A stretch of 56,839 nucleotides of DNA from Streptomyces sp. DH37 (lineage in GTDB: Bacteria; Actinomycetota; Actinomycetes; Streptomycetales; Streptomycetaceae), in contig NZ_JARVKV010000041.1 in NCBI RefSeq assembly GCF_029813835.1, positions 1-56,839 on the forward strand. Reading direction: 5' to 3'. Below are positions 6,360-15,500 of the stretch, one piece after another. Under the pieces are notes generated by a model. The model had not been told where the DNA came from. It saw nothing but the letters and a program-made list of their open reading frames with translations, and ran no database searches. Position 1 is the stretch's first letter; the number at the start of each line of letters is the position of its first letter. The position numbers were made by a program, and so were the translations under genes.

Positions 6360-7775
6360 TCAGGCGACGGCTTCGTCCAGGCGGGCGCTCTGCCGGTCGG
6401 TCAGCGGGCCGATGACCGACAGCGAGGGCCGCCATCCCAGGATCTCGCGCGCCACCGAGCGGACGTCGTCCGGGGTGACGGAGGCGATCTTCGCGAGCAT
6501 CCCGTCGACCGACAGCTGCTCGCCCCAGCACAGCTCGCCCTTGCCGATGTGGTTCATCAGCGCGCCGGTGTCCTCCAGGCCCAGGACCGTGGAGCCGGAC
6601 ACCTGCCCCACGGCGCGGTGCAGCTCCTCGTCGCCCAGGCCGTGCTCGGCGACGTGGTCGAGTTCGTCGCGGCAGATCTTCAGCACGTCGTGGACCAGGT
6701 TGGGACGGCAGCCCACGTACACGCCGAACAGGCCGCAGTCGGCGAAGCCGGAGGTGTAGGAGTACACGCTGTAGGCCAGTCCGCGCTTCTCCCGCACCTC
6801 CTGGAACAGGCGTGAGCTCATGCCCCCGCCGAGGGCCGCGCTGAGCACCTCCAGCGCCCAGCGGCGCTCGTCGGTGCGGGAGAGGCCCGGCATGCCCAGG
6901 ACCATGTGGGCCTGCTCGGTGCCCCGGTCCAGCAGGTCGACACGGCCGGCGGTGCGGATGCGGCGCGAGCCGGCGCGGGGGGCGACGGGCTCGGCGTCGG
7001 CGCGGCTCAGAGCGCCCGCCCGCTCGAAGGCCTCGTGCACCTGGCGTACGACCGTGTCGTGGTCGAGGTTGCCCGCGGCGGCGACGACCAGGTGGGTCGG
7101 GTCGTAGTGCCTGCGGTAGAAGCGGGCGATGCGGTCGCGGGTCAGGGCGTTGATCGTCTCGGTGGTGCCCAGGACCGGGCGGCCCAGCGGGGTGTCGCCG
7201 AGCATGGTCTTGGCGAACAGGTCGTGGACGCAGTCCCCGGGGTCGTCCTCGGTCATGGCGATCTCTTCCAGGACGACGTTGCGCTCGGCGTCGACGTCCT
7301 CGGCCCTGATCAGCGAGCCGGTCAGCATGTCGCAGACGACGTCGACCGCCAGCGGCAGGTCGGTGTCCAGGACCCGGGCGTAGTAGCAGGTGAACTCCTT
7401 CGCCGTGAAGGCGTTCATCTCGCCGCCGACCGCGTCGATCTCCGCGGAGATGTCCAGGGCGCTGCGCCGTCCGGTGCCCTTGAAGAGCAGGTGCTCCAGG
7501 TAGTGGGTGGCGCCGTTGAGCGCGGGCGTCTCGTCGCGGGAGCCGACCCTCGCCCAGATGCCGAAGGTGGCGGAGCGGACGGTCGGCACGGACTCGGTGA
7601 CGACGCGCAGGCCGCCGGGGAGCACGGTCTTGCGGACGGTTCCCGCGCTGTTCCCGGAGGCCGACGGGGCGGCGGTCCACGACCGCGCGGAGGGGCCGGA
7701 GGCCGGATGGGCACGGGCGACGGCCCGCCCCACCGTGGCGGTGGGGCGGGCCGTCGTACGGGGCGTGCGCGTCAC
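6360..7775 (-). CDS. M16 family zinc metallopeptidase
   Basis: 471-aa inverzincin-type processing peptidase. The inverted zinc motif HYLEH is at residues 91-95, and the third ligand Glu171 falls 76 residues after it, as the family requires. The C-terminal half has the R/Y pair region (REKRGLAYSVYSY). The GTG start at 7775 overlaps the pnp stop as GTGA, so translation is probably coupled. No other start is available between there and the conserved core except GTG codons inside a 16-bp hairpin (7719-7755). The first ~45 residues are low-complexity and non-conserved. Substrate unknown. It precedes dapB. Confidence 0.9.
   Translation of the reverse strand: MTRTPRTTARPTATVGRAVARAHPASGPSARSWTAAPSASGNSAGTVRKTVLPGGLRVVTESVPTVRSATFGIWARVGSRDETPALNGATHYLEHLLFKGTGRRSALDISAEIDAVGGEMNAFTAKEFTCYYARVLDTDLPLAVDVVCDMLTGSLIRAEDVDAERNVVLEEIAMTEDDPGDCVHDLFAKTMLGDTPLGRPVLGTTETINALTRDRIARFYRRHYDPTHLVVAAAGNLDHDTVVRQVHEAFERAGALSRADAEPVAPRAGSRRIRTAGRVDLLDRGTEQAHMVLGMPGLSRTDERRWALEVLSAALGGGMSSRLFQEVREKRGLAYSVYSYTSGFADCGLFGVYVGCRPNLVHDVLKICRDELDHVAEHGLGDEELHRAVGQVSGSTVLGLEDTGALMNHIGKGELCWGEQLSVDGMLAKIASVTPDDVRSVAREILGWRPSLSVIGPLTDRQSARLDEAVA
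7719..7755 (-). terminator. 16-bp perfect hairpin just after pnp
   Basis: GACGGCCCGCCCCACC (7719-7734) and GGTGGGGCGGGCCGTC (7740-7755) form a perfect 16-bp stem with a five-base loop, 16 bases past the pnp stop. It is the position and shape of an intrinsic terminator, yet it lies inside codons 7-19 of the overlapping M16 gene. It may be an attenuator or a 3'-end stabiliser for pnp mRNA. Confidence 0.7.
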
Positions 7776-10015
7776 TTGGTCGCAGCGTCCTTCGCGTCGG
7801 CGTCGGCGTCGGCGGTCTCGCCGCCTTCCTTCTCGTCCTCGTCGAGGACCGGGATCAGCGACAGCTTGCCGCGCTGGTCGATCTCGGCGATCTCGACCTG
7901 GACCTTCTGGCCGACCCCCAGCACGTCCTCGACGTTCTCCACGCGCTTGCCGCCGGCGAGCTTGCGGATCTGCGAGATGTGCAGCAGGCCGTCCTTGCCC
8001 GGGAGCAGGGAGACGAAGGCACCGAAGGTGGTGGTCTTCACGACCGTGCCCAGGTAGCGCTCGCCCACCTCGGGCATCGTCGGGTTGGCGATGCCGTTGA
8101 TGGTGGCGCGGGCGGCCTCGGCGGCCGGGCCGTCGGCGGCGCCGATGTAGATGGTGCCGTCGTCCTCGATGGTGATGTCGGCGCCGGTGTCCTCCTGGAT
8201 CTGGTTGATCATCTTGCCCTTGGGGCCGATGACCTCGCCGATCTTGTCGACCGGGATCTTCACGGTGATGATCCGCGGCGCGTTGGGGGACATCTCGTCC
8301 GGGACGTCGATGGCCTCGTTCATCACGTCCAGGATGTGCAGGCGGGCGTCGCGGGCCTGCTTGAGGGCCGCGGCCAGCACGGAGGCCGGGATGCCGTCCA
8401 GCTTGGTGTCGAGCTGGAGGGCGGTGACGAACTGGCGGGTGCCGGCGACCTTGAAGTCCATGTCGCCGAAGGCGTCCTCCGCACCGAGGATGTCGGTGAG
8501 GGTGACGTAGTGGGTCTCGCCCTCGATCTCCTGGGAGATCAGGCCCATGGCGATGCCGGCGACCGGCGCCTTGAGCGGCACGCCGGCGTTCAGCAGCGAC
8601 ATGGTGGAGGCGCAGACCGCGCCCATGGACGTCGAGCCGTTGGAGCCCAGCGCCTCGGAGACCTGGCGGATGGCGTAGGGGAACTCCTCGCGCGAGGGCA
8701 GCACCGGGACGAGCGCCCGCTCGGCCAGCGCGCCGTGGCCGATCTCGCGGCGCTTGGGGGAGCCGACGCGGCCGGTCTCGCCGGTGGAGTACGGCGGGAA
8801 GTTGTAGTTGTGCATGTAGCGCTTGCGCGTCACCGGCGAGAGGGTGTCGAGCTGCTGCTCCATGCGGAGCATGTTGAGGGTGGTGACACCCAGGATCTGG
8901 GTCTCGCCGCGCTCGAACAGCGCCGAACCGTGCACCCGCGGGATCGCCTCGACCTCGGCGGCCAGGGTGCGGATGTCGGTGAGCCCGCGGCCGTCGATGC
9001 GCTTCTTCTCCTTGATGACGCGCTCGCGGACCAGGGCCTTGGTCAGCGAGCGGTACGCCGCGGAGATCTCCTTCTCGCGCCCCTCGAACTGCGGCAGCAG
9101 CTTCTCGGCGGCCAGCGCCTTGACGCGGTCCAGCTCGGCCTCGCGGTCCAGCTTGCCGCCGATGGTGAGGGCCTGGGCCAGCTCGTCGCGGACGGCCTCG
9201 GTCAGCGCCTCGTACACGTCGTCCTGGTAGTCCAGGTAGATCGGGAACTCGGCGACCGGCTTGGCGGCCTTGGCGGCCAGGTCCGACTGGGCCCTGCACA
9301 GGGTCTTGATGAAGGGCTTGGCGGCCTCCAGGCCGGCGGCGACGACCTCCTCGGTCGGCGCCTCGGCGCCGCCCTTGACCAGCTCGACGGTCCTCTCGGT
9401 GGCCTCGGCCTCGACCATCATGATCGCCACGTCGCCGTCGGGCAGGACACGGCCGGCGACGACCATGTCGAAGACGGCCTCCTCCAGCTCGGTGTGGGTG
9501 GGGAAGGCCACCCACTGGCCGCGGATCAGGGCGACGCGGGTGCCGCCCACGGGCCCGGAGAAGGGCAGCCCGGCCAGCTGCGTGGAGCAGGAGGCGGCGT
9601 TGATGGCGACCACGTCGTACAGGTGGTCGGGGTTGAGCGCGAGGATCGTCTCGACGATCTGGATCTCGTTGCGCAGGCCCTTCTTGAAGGAGGGGCGCAG
9701 CGGGCGGTCGATCAGGCGGCAGGTGAGGATCGCGTCCTCGCTCGGGCGGCCCTCGCGACGGAAGAAGGAGCCGGGGATCTTGCCCGCGGCGTACATCCGC
9801 TCCTCGACGTCGACCGTCAGGGGGAAGAAGTCCAGCTGCTCCTTGGGGTGCTTCGAGGCGGTGGTGGCCGACAGCACCATGGTGTCGTCGTCCAGGTAGG
9901 CCACGGCGGAGCCGGCGGCCTGGCGGGCCAGGCGGCCCGTCTCGAAGCGGATGGTGCGGGTGCCGAAGGAACCGTTGTCGATGACGGCCTCGGCGTAGTG
10001 GGTCTCGTTCTCCAC
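7772..10015 (-). CDS. pnp: Polyribonucleotide nucleotidyltransferase (PNPase / GpsI)
   Basis: 747-aa phosphorolytic 3'-5' exoribonuclease and 3'-tailing enzyme. In order: RNase PH domain 1, an all-helical linker, RNase PH domain 2 (with DMDFKVAGT), a KH domain (IGEVIGPKGKMINQIQ) and an S1 domain (GERYLGTVVKTTTFGAFVSL), then an Asp/Ala-rich acidic tail. The GTG at 10013-10015 follows GAGGAG by nine bases, and VENETHYAEAVIDNGSFG is the usual N-terminus. In streptomycetes this enzyme was also described as guanosine pentaphosphate synthetase. It is downstream of rpsO, separated by a strong hairpin, and overlaps the next gene by four bases. Confidence 0.97.
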   Translation of the reverse strand: MENETHYAEAVIDNGSFGTRTIRFETGRLARQAAGSAVAYLDDDTMVLSATTASKHPKEQLDFFPLTVDVEERMYAAGKIPGSFFRREGRPSEDAILTCRLIDRPLRPSFKKGLRNEIQIVETILALNPDHLYDVVAINAASCSTQLAGLPFSGPVGGTRVALIRGQWVAFPTHTELEEAVFDMVVAGRVLPDGDVAIMMVEAEATERTVELVKGGAEAPTEEVVAAGLEAAKPFIKTLCRAQSDLAAKAAKPVAEFPIYLDYQDDVYEALTEAVRDELAQALTIGGKLDREAELDRVKALAAEKLLPQFEGREKEISAAYRSLTKALVRERVIKEKKRIDGRGLTDIRTLAAEVEAIPRVHGSALFERGETQILGVTTLNMLRMEQQLDTLSPVTRKRYMHNYNFPPYSTGETGRVGSPKRREIGHGALAERALVPVLPSREEFPYAIRQVSEALGSNGSTSMGAVCASTMSLLNAGVPLKAPVAGIAMGLISQEIEGETHYVTLTDILGAEDAFGDMDFKVAGTRQFVTALQLDTKLDGIPASVLAAALKQARDARLHILDVMNEAIDVPDEMSPNAPRIITVKIPVDKIGEVIGPKGKMINQIQEDTGADITIEDDGTIYIGAADGPAAEAARATINGIANPTMPEVGERYLGTVVKTTTFGAFVSLLPGKDGLLHISQIRKLAGGKRVENVEDVLGVGQKVQVEIAEIDQRGKLSLIPVLDEDEKEGGETADADADAKDAATK

Positions 10016-10112
10016 CAGGGAATTCTCCTCGTCTGCGTCTCCGCCCGTGTGGCGGGGACGGTGGCGGTGGAGCGTCTTCCCGTACGGGCCGGTCTTCGAT
10101 CGAAGCTCCCGG

Positions 10113-10134
10113 GACCTTTTTCTCCCGGGGGCCA
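10113..10134 (-). promoter_or_regulatory. pnp leader hairpin
   Basis: In the pnp leader the minus strand reads CCCGGGAGAAAAAGGTCCCGGG, in which two CCCGGG blocks pair over a purine-rich ten-base loop. The palindrome CTTCGATCGAAG follows closely. In Streptomyces the rpsO-pnp intergenic RNA is known to be cut by RNase III; this and the 10249-10283 stem are the candidate substrates. Confidence 0.45.
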
Positions 10135-10248
10135 CTACCGAGGACCGGCGGCGTGAAGGCGCTCCCCCTCGTTCCGTATGTCGTTGTGGGACCAGAGTAC
10201 AAAGCTTCCGGTCCCCGTGAGAGCCCGTGAGGTGCCGCGAGTACGGCA

Positions 10249-10283
10249 AAGGGAGCGGTCCCCTCTCCGGGGACCGCTCCCTT
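10249..10283 (-). terminator. rpsO terminator / processing hairpin
   Basis: A perfect 15-bp stem: AAGGGAGCGGTCCCC (10249-10263) with GGGGACCGCTCCCTT (10269-10283), five-base loop, nine bases beyond the rpsO stop. On the minus strand it also starts with AAGGGAG and ends CTCCCTT. It probably limits read-through into pnp or serves as an RNase III site. Confidence 0.75.
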
Positions 10284-10292
10284 CACGGCGTG

Positions 10293-10580
10293 CTACCGGG
10301 CGCCGGCCGCGCCGCGGCGGATGCCCAGGCGCTCGACCAGCGCGCGGAAGCGCTGGATGTCCTTCTTCGCCAGGTACTGCAGCAGGCGGCGGCGCTGGCC
10401 GACCAGCAGCAGCAGACCACGGCGGGAGTGGTGGTCGTGCTTGTGGGTCTTCAGGTGCTCGGTGAGGTCCGAGATGCGGCGGGTGAGCAGCGCGACCTGG
10501 ACCTCGGGGGAGCCGGTGTCGCCCTCCTTGGTGGCGAACTCGGTCATGATCTGCTTCTTCGTAGCGGCGTCGAGCGACAC
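10293..10580 (-). CDS. rpsO: 30S ribosomal protein S15
   Basis: 95 aa, a primary 16S rRNA-binding protein of the small-subunit platform. The core GDTGSPEVQVALLTRRI, then HLKTHKHDHHSRRGLL and IQRFRALVERLGIR, is canonical. The GTG start at 10578-10580 follows AAGGAG. The length is slightly above the usual 89 because of a short Gly/Ala/Arg tail (RRGAAGAR). Upstream a -10 TAGGGT (10725-10730) and a leader of about 140 bases with a small hairpin could carry S15 autoregulation, which is known in several phyla. pnp follows. Confidence 0.97.
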   Translation of the reverse strand: MSLDAATKKQIMTEFATKEGDTGSPEVQVALLTRRISDLTEHLKTHKHDHHSRRGLLLLVGQRRRLLQYLAKKDIQRFRALVERLGIRRGAAGAR

Positions 10581-10617
10581 GCGATACTCCTTGGGTTCTT
10601 CGTCGAGGCCACCGAGT

Positions 10618-10755
10618 GCCCCTGGTCTTCCGCTCAGGGGATCTTCCACGACTCGGGAGGCGGGGTCCGCTGGGCGCTGCCTCCAGGTGCTCCCGGAAGA
10701 CGCGTACGCAAACGGCCGTCGACCACCCTACCAGTCGTGCGACGGATCGCTCACC
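10618..10755 (-). promoter_or_regulatory. rpsO promoter and leader
   Basis: On the minus strand, GTGAGC (-35-like) is followed after 18 bases by TAGGGT (-10, 10725-10730), predicting a transcript start near 10718. In the leader, CCCCTG and CAGGGG (within 10618-10639) pair over a ten-base loop containing GGAAGA. Autoregulation by S15 is an inference from other bacteria. Confidence 0.45.
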
Positions 10756-10788
10756 GCAGGTCAGCGCCGGGCGGTCCGGACGGTGATC

Positions 10789-10812
10789 CTGACGGCGGTC
10801 CGGAGCCGTCAG
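10789..10812 (-). terminator. terminator at eccD end
   Basis: CTGACGGC (10789-10796) and GCCGTCAG (10805-10812) form an eight-bp stem with an eight-base loop that overlaps the eccD stop codon. This is a likely end for the eccD transcript before rpsO. Confidence 0.5.
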
Positions 10813-12284
10813 CCGGTCATGCTCCGGGCGGCGGAGTAGGCGTCCAGCACGGCCAGGCACAGCGGGACCAGGGACAGCAGGACGAAGCCCTCGGCGAAGT
10901 CGAGGAAGCGGCCCCAGAAAGGAGTGACGCCGCGCCGCGGCACGATCAGCCCGATGGCCGTGGCCAGGGCCGCCGCGCCGGCCAGGGCGGCCGACAGCCA
11001 GATGGTGCGCAGGTCCAGCGGGCCGCCGTCCCCGGTCAGCAGTTCGCGCACCAGGTCGGCGGGCGGGTTGAGGGCCAGGCCCAGGACGAGCAGGGCGAGG
11101 GCGGCCAGGCCCGCGGCGAGGGTGCAGGCGACCTGGGCGGTGTAGCGGAACAGGCGGGCGCGCGTCAGCGTCCCCAGGCCGGCGGCCAGGGCGAGGAGCT
11201 GTCCCCAGCCGGAGTCGGAGAAGCCCAGCACCGCGGCCGAGGCGACGGTGACGGCCGCGCAGCCGCCGACGAGGCCCAGCAGCGTCTCGTGGCCGCGGCG
11301 GGCCTGGGCGGCGATGCGGTCCGCGTCGACGGGACCGGCGGTGTCGGGGACGGCGTCGGGGTCCTCGTCATAGCGCATGCCGCCGGTGCGCGGCGCGTTG
11401 TAGCCGATGGGGAGCCGGGCGAAGCGGGCGGACAGGCCGGGCAGGAAGGCGATGGCGCCGATCGCGACGGGAACGCACACGGCCGCGGTCTCCACCGGGC
11501 TCAGCTCGGTGAGGATGGCGGTGAAGGTGGCCAGGGTGCCGACGGTGGAGGCGAAGGCGGCGGCGACGAACGGGCCCTCCCCGCCGGGCGTGGCGGCGAT
11601 CAGGGAGACGGACGCGACGAGCACGGCCACGCACCCGAGCAGGAACTGCAGTCTGCCGACGCCGCCGCCGTCCTCCAGGGGCAGCAGCCCGGACCCGGCG
11701 ATCATCACGTGCGGCAGGGCGGCGAGCCCGAGCGCGATCGCGGCGGGGCGGTCGTCGTACACCCGCGCTCGTACCGCCGCGAAGGCGACGAGGAGCACTC
11801 CGGTGACGGCGGCGAGGATGCCCGGCAGGCTGTGCATGTCGTGGCGGACGGGGTCGGCGAACCACAGCACGAAGGCCATGAGCGACAGCAGCACCACGCC
11901 GCCGACCAGCCCGGCTCCGCGCATCAGGTCGTCGCTCCACATCCTGCGGTCCTTCGAGACCGCGGAGGCGACCGCGTCGGAGACGTCGTCGAAGACGGCC
12001 GGGGGCAGCGACTCGGCGAACGGGCGGAGGCTGAGGACCTCGCCGTCCAGGACGCGCTGGGCGGCGAAGGAGCGGGCGCTGTCGAGCACGCTGCCGTCGC
12101 GGCGCACCAGGTGGTAGCCGACGGGCGCGCCCTCGGCGGGGGTCTGGCCGCTGAGGCGGAGGATCTCGGGGTGGATGTCGGCGACGGGCACGTCCTCGGG
12201 GAGGGCCACGTCGATGCGGCTGTCGGGTGCGACGATGGTGACCCGGCAGAAACCGGTGGCGGCCGCCGGTGCAGTCGTACTCAC
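10809..12284 (-). CDS. eccD: Type VII secretion integral membrane protein EccD
   Basis: 491-aa core membrane channel-type component of the ESX/type VII machine. An N-terminal ubiquitin-like (YukD) domain of about 85 residues begins GFCRVTIVAPDSRIDVALPED. A linker and roughly eleven hydrophobic segments follow from about residue 123 to the C-terminus, the EccD architecture. The GTG start (12282-12284) has GGGGGA upstream. It is divergent from eccC, with 247 bases between them for both promoters, and is the outermost gene of the secretion locus next to rpsO. Family identity is clear; the degree of channel function is inferred from mycobacterial ESX structures. Confidence 0.92.
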   Translation of the reverse strand: MSTTAPAAATGFCRVTIVAPDSRIDVALPEDVPVADIHPEILRLSGQTPAEGAPVGYHLVRRDGSVLDSARSFAAQRVLDGEVLSLRPFAESLPPAVFDDVSDAVASAVSKDRRMWSDDLMRGAGLVGGVVLLSLMAFVLWFADPVRHDMHSLPGILAAVTGVLLVAFAAVRARVYDDRPAAIALGLAALPHVMIAGSGLLPLEDGGGVGRLQFLLGCVAVLVASVSLIAATPGGEGPFVAAAFASTVGTLATFTAILTELSPVETAAVCVPVAIGAIAFLPGLSARFARLPIGYNAPRTGGMRYDEDPDAVPDTAGPVDADRIAAQARRGHETLLGLVGGCAAVTVASAAVLGFSDSGWGQLLALAAGLGTLTRARLFRYTAQVACTLAAGLAALALLVLGLALNPPADLVRELLTGDGGPLDLRTIWLSAALAGAAALATAIGLIVPRRGVTPFWGRFLDFAEGFVLLSLVPLCLAVLDAYSAARSMTG

Positions 12285-12531
12285 CTTGAGATCCCCCTCG
12301 TGGGCTGCTCACTGGCTCCATGACCGCGCGCGGGCCGTCCGCGGGACCCCACGGTCCGCCGCGGTTCCTCACCGGCGGCCGGCCGTTCACGCTGCGCGTA
12401 TGTCGCGCGACACCCTACCGCCCTCGGCCGTTGCGCACTGCCAGTAGGATCGCCACCCGCGGAGGGGGGTCCGTCGCCACGGGGGCGCCGGCAGGAAGAA
12501 CCGTCCCCTCCGCCCGAGGGATTGATGCTCC
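12285..12531. promoter_or_regulatory. divergent eccD/eccC promoter region
   Basis: 247 bases between the two divergent starts. For eccC a -10-like TAGGAT lies at 12445-12450, with no convincing -35 hexamer. The eccC start (GTG, 12532) has GAGGG about twelve bases upstream. I see no clear operator repeat and no small ORF worth calling. Confidence 0.35.
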
Positions 12532-15500
12532 GTGAGTCAGATCGTCGTCAAGCGACCGCCACGGGTCCTGCCGCCCAGCGTGCCCAGCGAGGATCTGAGG
12601 CTCGAACCGCCCCCCGAGCTGCCCCGCGGGCAGCAGGAGGGCGTGCTGTTCCAGCTCCTGCCCATGCTGGGCATGGGCGGTTCCGTCGTCTTCTTCTTCA
12701 TGCCGAACGCGCACCCGTTCATGCGCATCATGGGCGTGATCATGATCGTGTCCACGATCGCCATGCTCATCGCCACCATCGTGCGCTACCGCAGAGGCAC
12801 GCAGGGCGAGATGGCGCAGATGCGCCGCGACTACCTCAAGTACCTCGCCCAGACCCGGCGCAGGGTCCGCAGGACGGCGCGCAGGCAGCGCGACGCGCAG
12901 TACTACCTGCACCCCTCGCCGGACCAGCTGTGGGCCCTGGTGGCCGAGGGCAGCCGGGTGTGGGAACGGCGCGCGGGCGACGACGACTTCGTGCACGTAC
13001 GGGTCGGCCTGGGCACGCACCGGCTGGCCACGCCGCTGGTGGCGCCGGAGACGGCGCCGGTGGACGAGCTGGAGCCGCTGACGGCGGGCGCGATGCACCA
13101 GTTCCTGCGGACGCACGGCACCGTCGAGGACCTGCCGATGGCGGTCTCCCTGCGCGCCTTCTACCACCTGACGGTGAGCGGCGAGCCGGAGTCGGTGCAC
13201 GGCGGCGTCCGCGCGATGGTGGCCTCGCTGGTCTCGCTGCACTCCCCCGACGACCTGGTGGTCGCGATCGTCACCGGGCGCGACGGGGCGGAGCGGTGGG
13301 AGTGGGCCAAGTGGCTTCCGCACGCGCAGACCTCGGCGGTCACCGACGGCGCGGGCACCGGCCGTCTGATCACGACCGACACGGCGGAGGCGGAACGGCT
13401 GCTGGGCGCCGGACTGGAGGGCCGCCCGCGCTTCAACTCCGGCGGGCAGCCGCTGCTGGACCAGCCGCACGTCCTGGTGGTGCTGGACGGCGGCGCGGTG
13501 GTGCCCCCGGGCTCGCTGCTGGCCTCCGCCGAGGGCCTGCAGGGGGTCACGGTCGTCGAGGTCGTGCCCGGTGAGATCGGCAGTCCGCGCGGCGGTCTGT
13601 CGGTGGTCGTGCGCCCGGGCGAGCTGCGGCTGGAGTCGGGGCACGGCGCGGTCTACGAGGGCCGGCCCGACTTCCTGTCCCTGGAGGCGGCCGAGGCGCT
13701 GGCCCGCCAGCTCGCCCCGCTGCGCATGGGCACGGGCGGGGGCGACGACGAACCGCTGCTGGCGAACCTGGAGTTCACCGACCTGCTGAACCTGGGCGAC
13801 GCGGCCTCGGTCGACGTGCGCCGCACCTGGCGGCCGCGTTCGACGGCCGAGCGGCTGCGCGTGCCGATCGGTGTCGGCGAGGACGGCCAGCCGGTCATGC
13901 TGGACCTGAAGGAGGCCGCGCAGGACGGCATGGGCCCGCACGGCCTGTGTGTCGGCGCGACCGGTTCGGGCAAGTCCGAGCTGCTGCGCACCCTCGTCCT
14001 GGGCCTGGCGGTCACCCACACCTCGGAGACGCTGAACTTCGTCCTGGCGGACTTCAAGGGCGGCGCGACCTTCGCCGGGATGGCGCAGATGCCGCACGTG
14101 GCGGCCGTCATCACCAACCTGGCCGACGACCTCTCGCTGGTCGACCGCATGGGCGACTCCATCCGCGGCGAGCTCAACCGCCGGCAGGAGCTGCTGCGCG
14201 ACGCGGGCAACTACGCCAACATCCACGACTACGAGCGGGCGCGCGCCGCGGGCGCCCCGCTGGTGCCGATCGCCTCGCTGGTGCTGGTCATCGACGAGTT
14301 CAGCGAACTGCTGACGGCCAAGCCCGACTTCATCGACATGTTCATCCAGATCGGCCGCATCGGCCGTTCGCTGGGGGTGCACCTGCTGCTGGCGTCGCAG
14401 CGTCTGGAGGAGGGCCGGCTGCGGGGCCTGGAGACGTACCTGTCGTACCGCATCGGTCTGCGCACCTTCTCGGCCGCCGAGTCGCGTGCCGCCCTCGGCG
14501 TGCCGGACGCGTACCACCTGCCGTCGGTGCCCGGCTCCGGCTATCTGAAGTTCGGCACCGAGGAGATGGTGCGCTTCAAGGCGGCCTACGTCTCGGGGGT
14601 CTACCGCTCGGGCTCCGGCGGCGGTGGCGGTGCCGCCGGCCCGCTGCCCGCGGACCGGCGTCCGGTGCTCTTCACGGCCAGACCGGTCCCGCTGCCCGCA
14701 CGGCGCTCCGAGCCCGCGCCGGCCGCGCCCGCCGCCCCGCCGGAGGACGACGCGCTGGCGGACACCGTCCTGGACGTCGTCGTGCGCCGTCTGGAGAACC
14801 AGGGCCCGGCCGCCCACCAGGTCTGGCTGCCGCCCCTGGACCAGGCGCCGCCGCTGGACGAGCTGCTGCCCGGTCTGACGGCGGTCGCCGGCCGCGGCCT
14901 GACCCAGCCCGACTACCCGCACGCGGGCCGGCTGGTGGTGCCCCTGGGATTGGTGGACAAGCCGTACGAGCAGCGGCGCGAGACGCTGCTGCGCGACTTC
15001 TCCGGCGCCGCGGGCCACATGCTGGTCGTCGGCGGTCCGCAGTCGGGCAAGTCCACCCTGCTGCGCACCCTGATCTCCTCCTTCGCCCTCACCCACACCC
15101 CGCAGGAGGTCCAGTTCTACGGGCTGGACTTCGGCGGCGGGGGCCTGTCGGCGGTGACGGGCCTGCCGCACGTGGGCGGCGTCGCCTCCCGCCTGGACCC
15201 GGAGCGGGTCCGCCGCACGGTGGCGGAGGTCGCCGGGGTCCTCGCCCAGCGCGAGGAGTACTTCCGCGCCCACGGGATCGACTCCGTGGCCACCTACCGG
15301 CGCCGCCGGGCGCGCGGGGAGATCACCGACCAGCCGTGGGGCGACGTCTTCCTGGTCATCGACGGCTGGGGCGGCTTCAAGCAGGAGTACGACGTGCTGG
15401 AGGAGGCCGTGATCAACATCGCGTCGCGCGGCCTCGGCTACGGCGTCCACGTCGTCGTCAGCGCCTCCCGCTACATGGAGGTGCGCCCGGCGCTGAAGGA

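Noticed and set aside
10016..10249. N-terminal extension of PNPase by 78 codons
   Set aside because: The extension covers the rpsO terminator zone and leader hairpins and is not protein-like; the GTG at 10015 has a good ribosome site.
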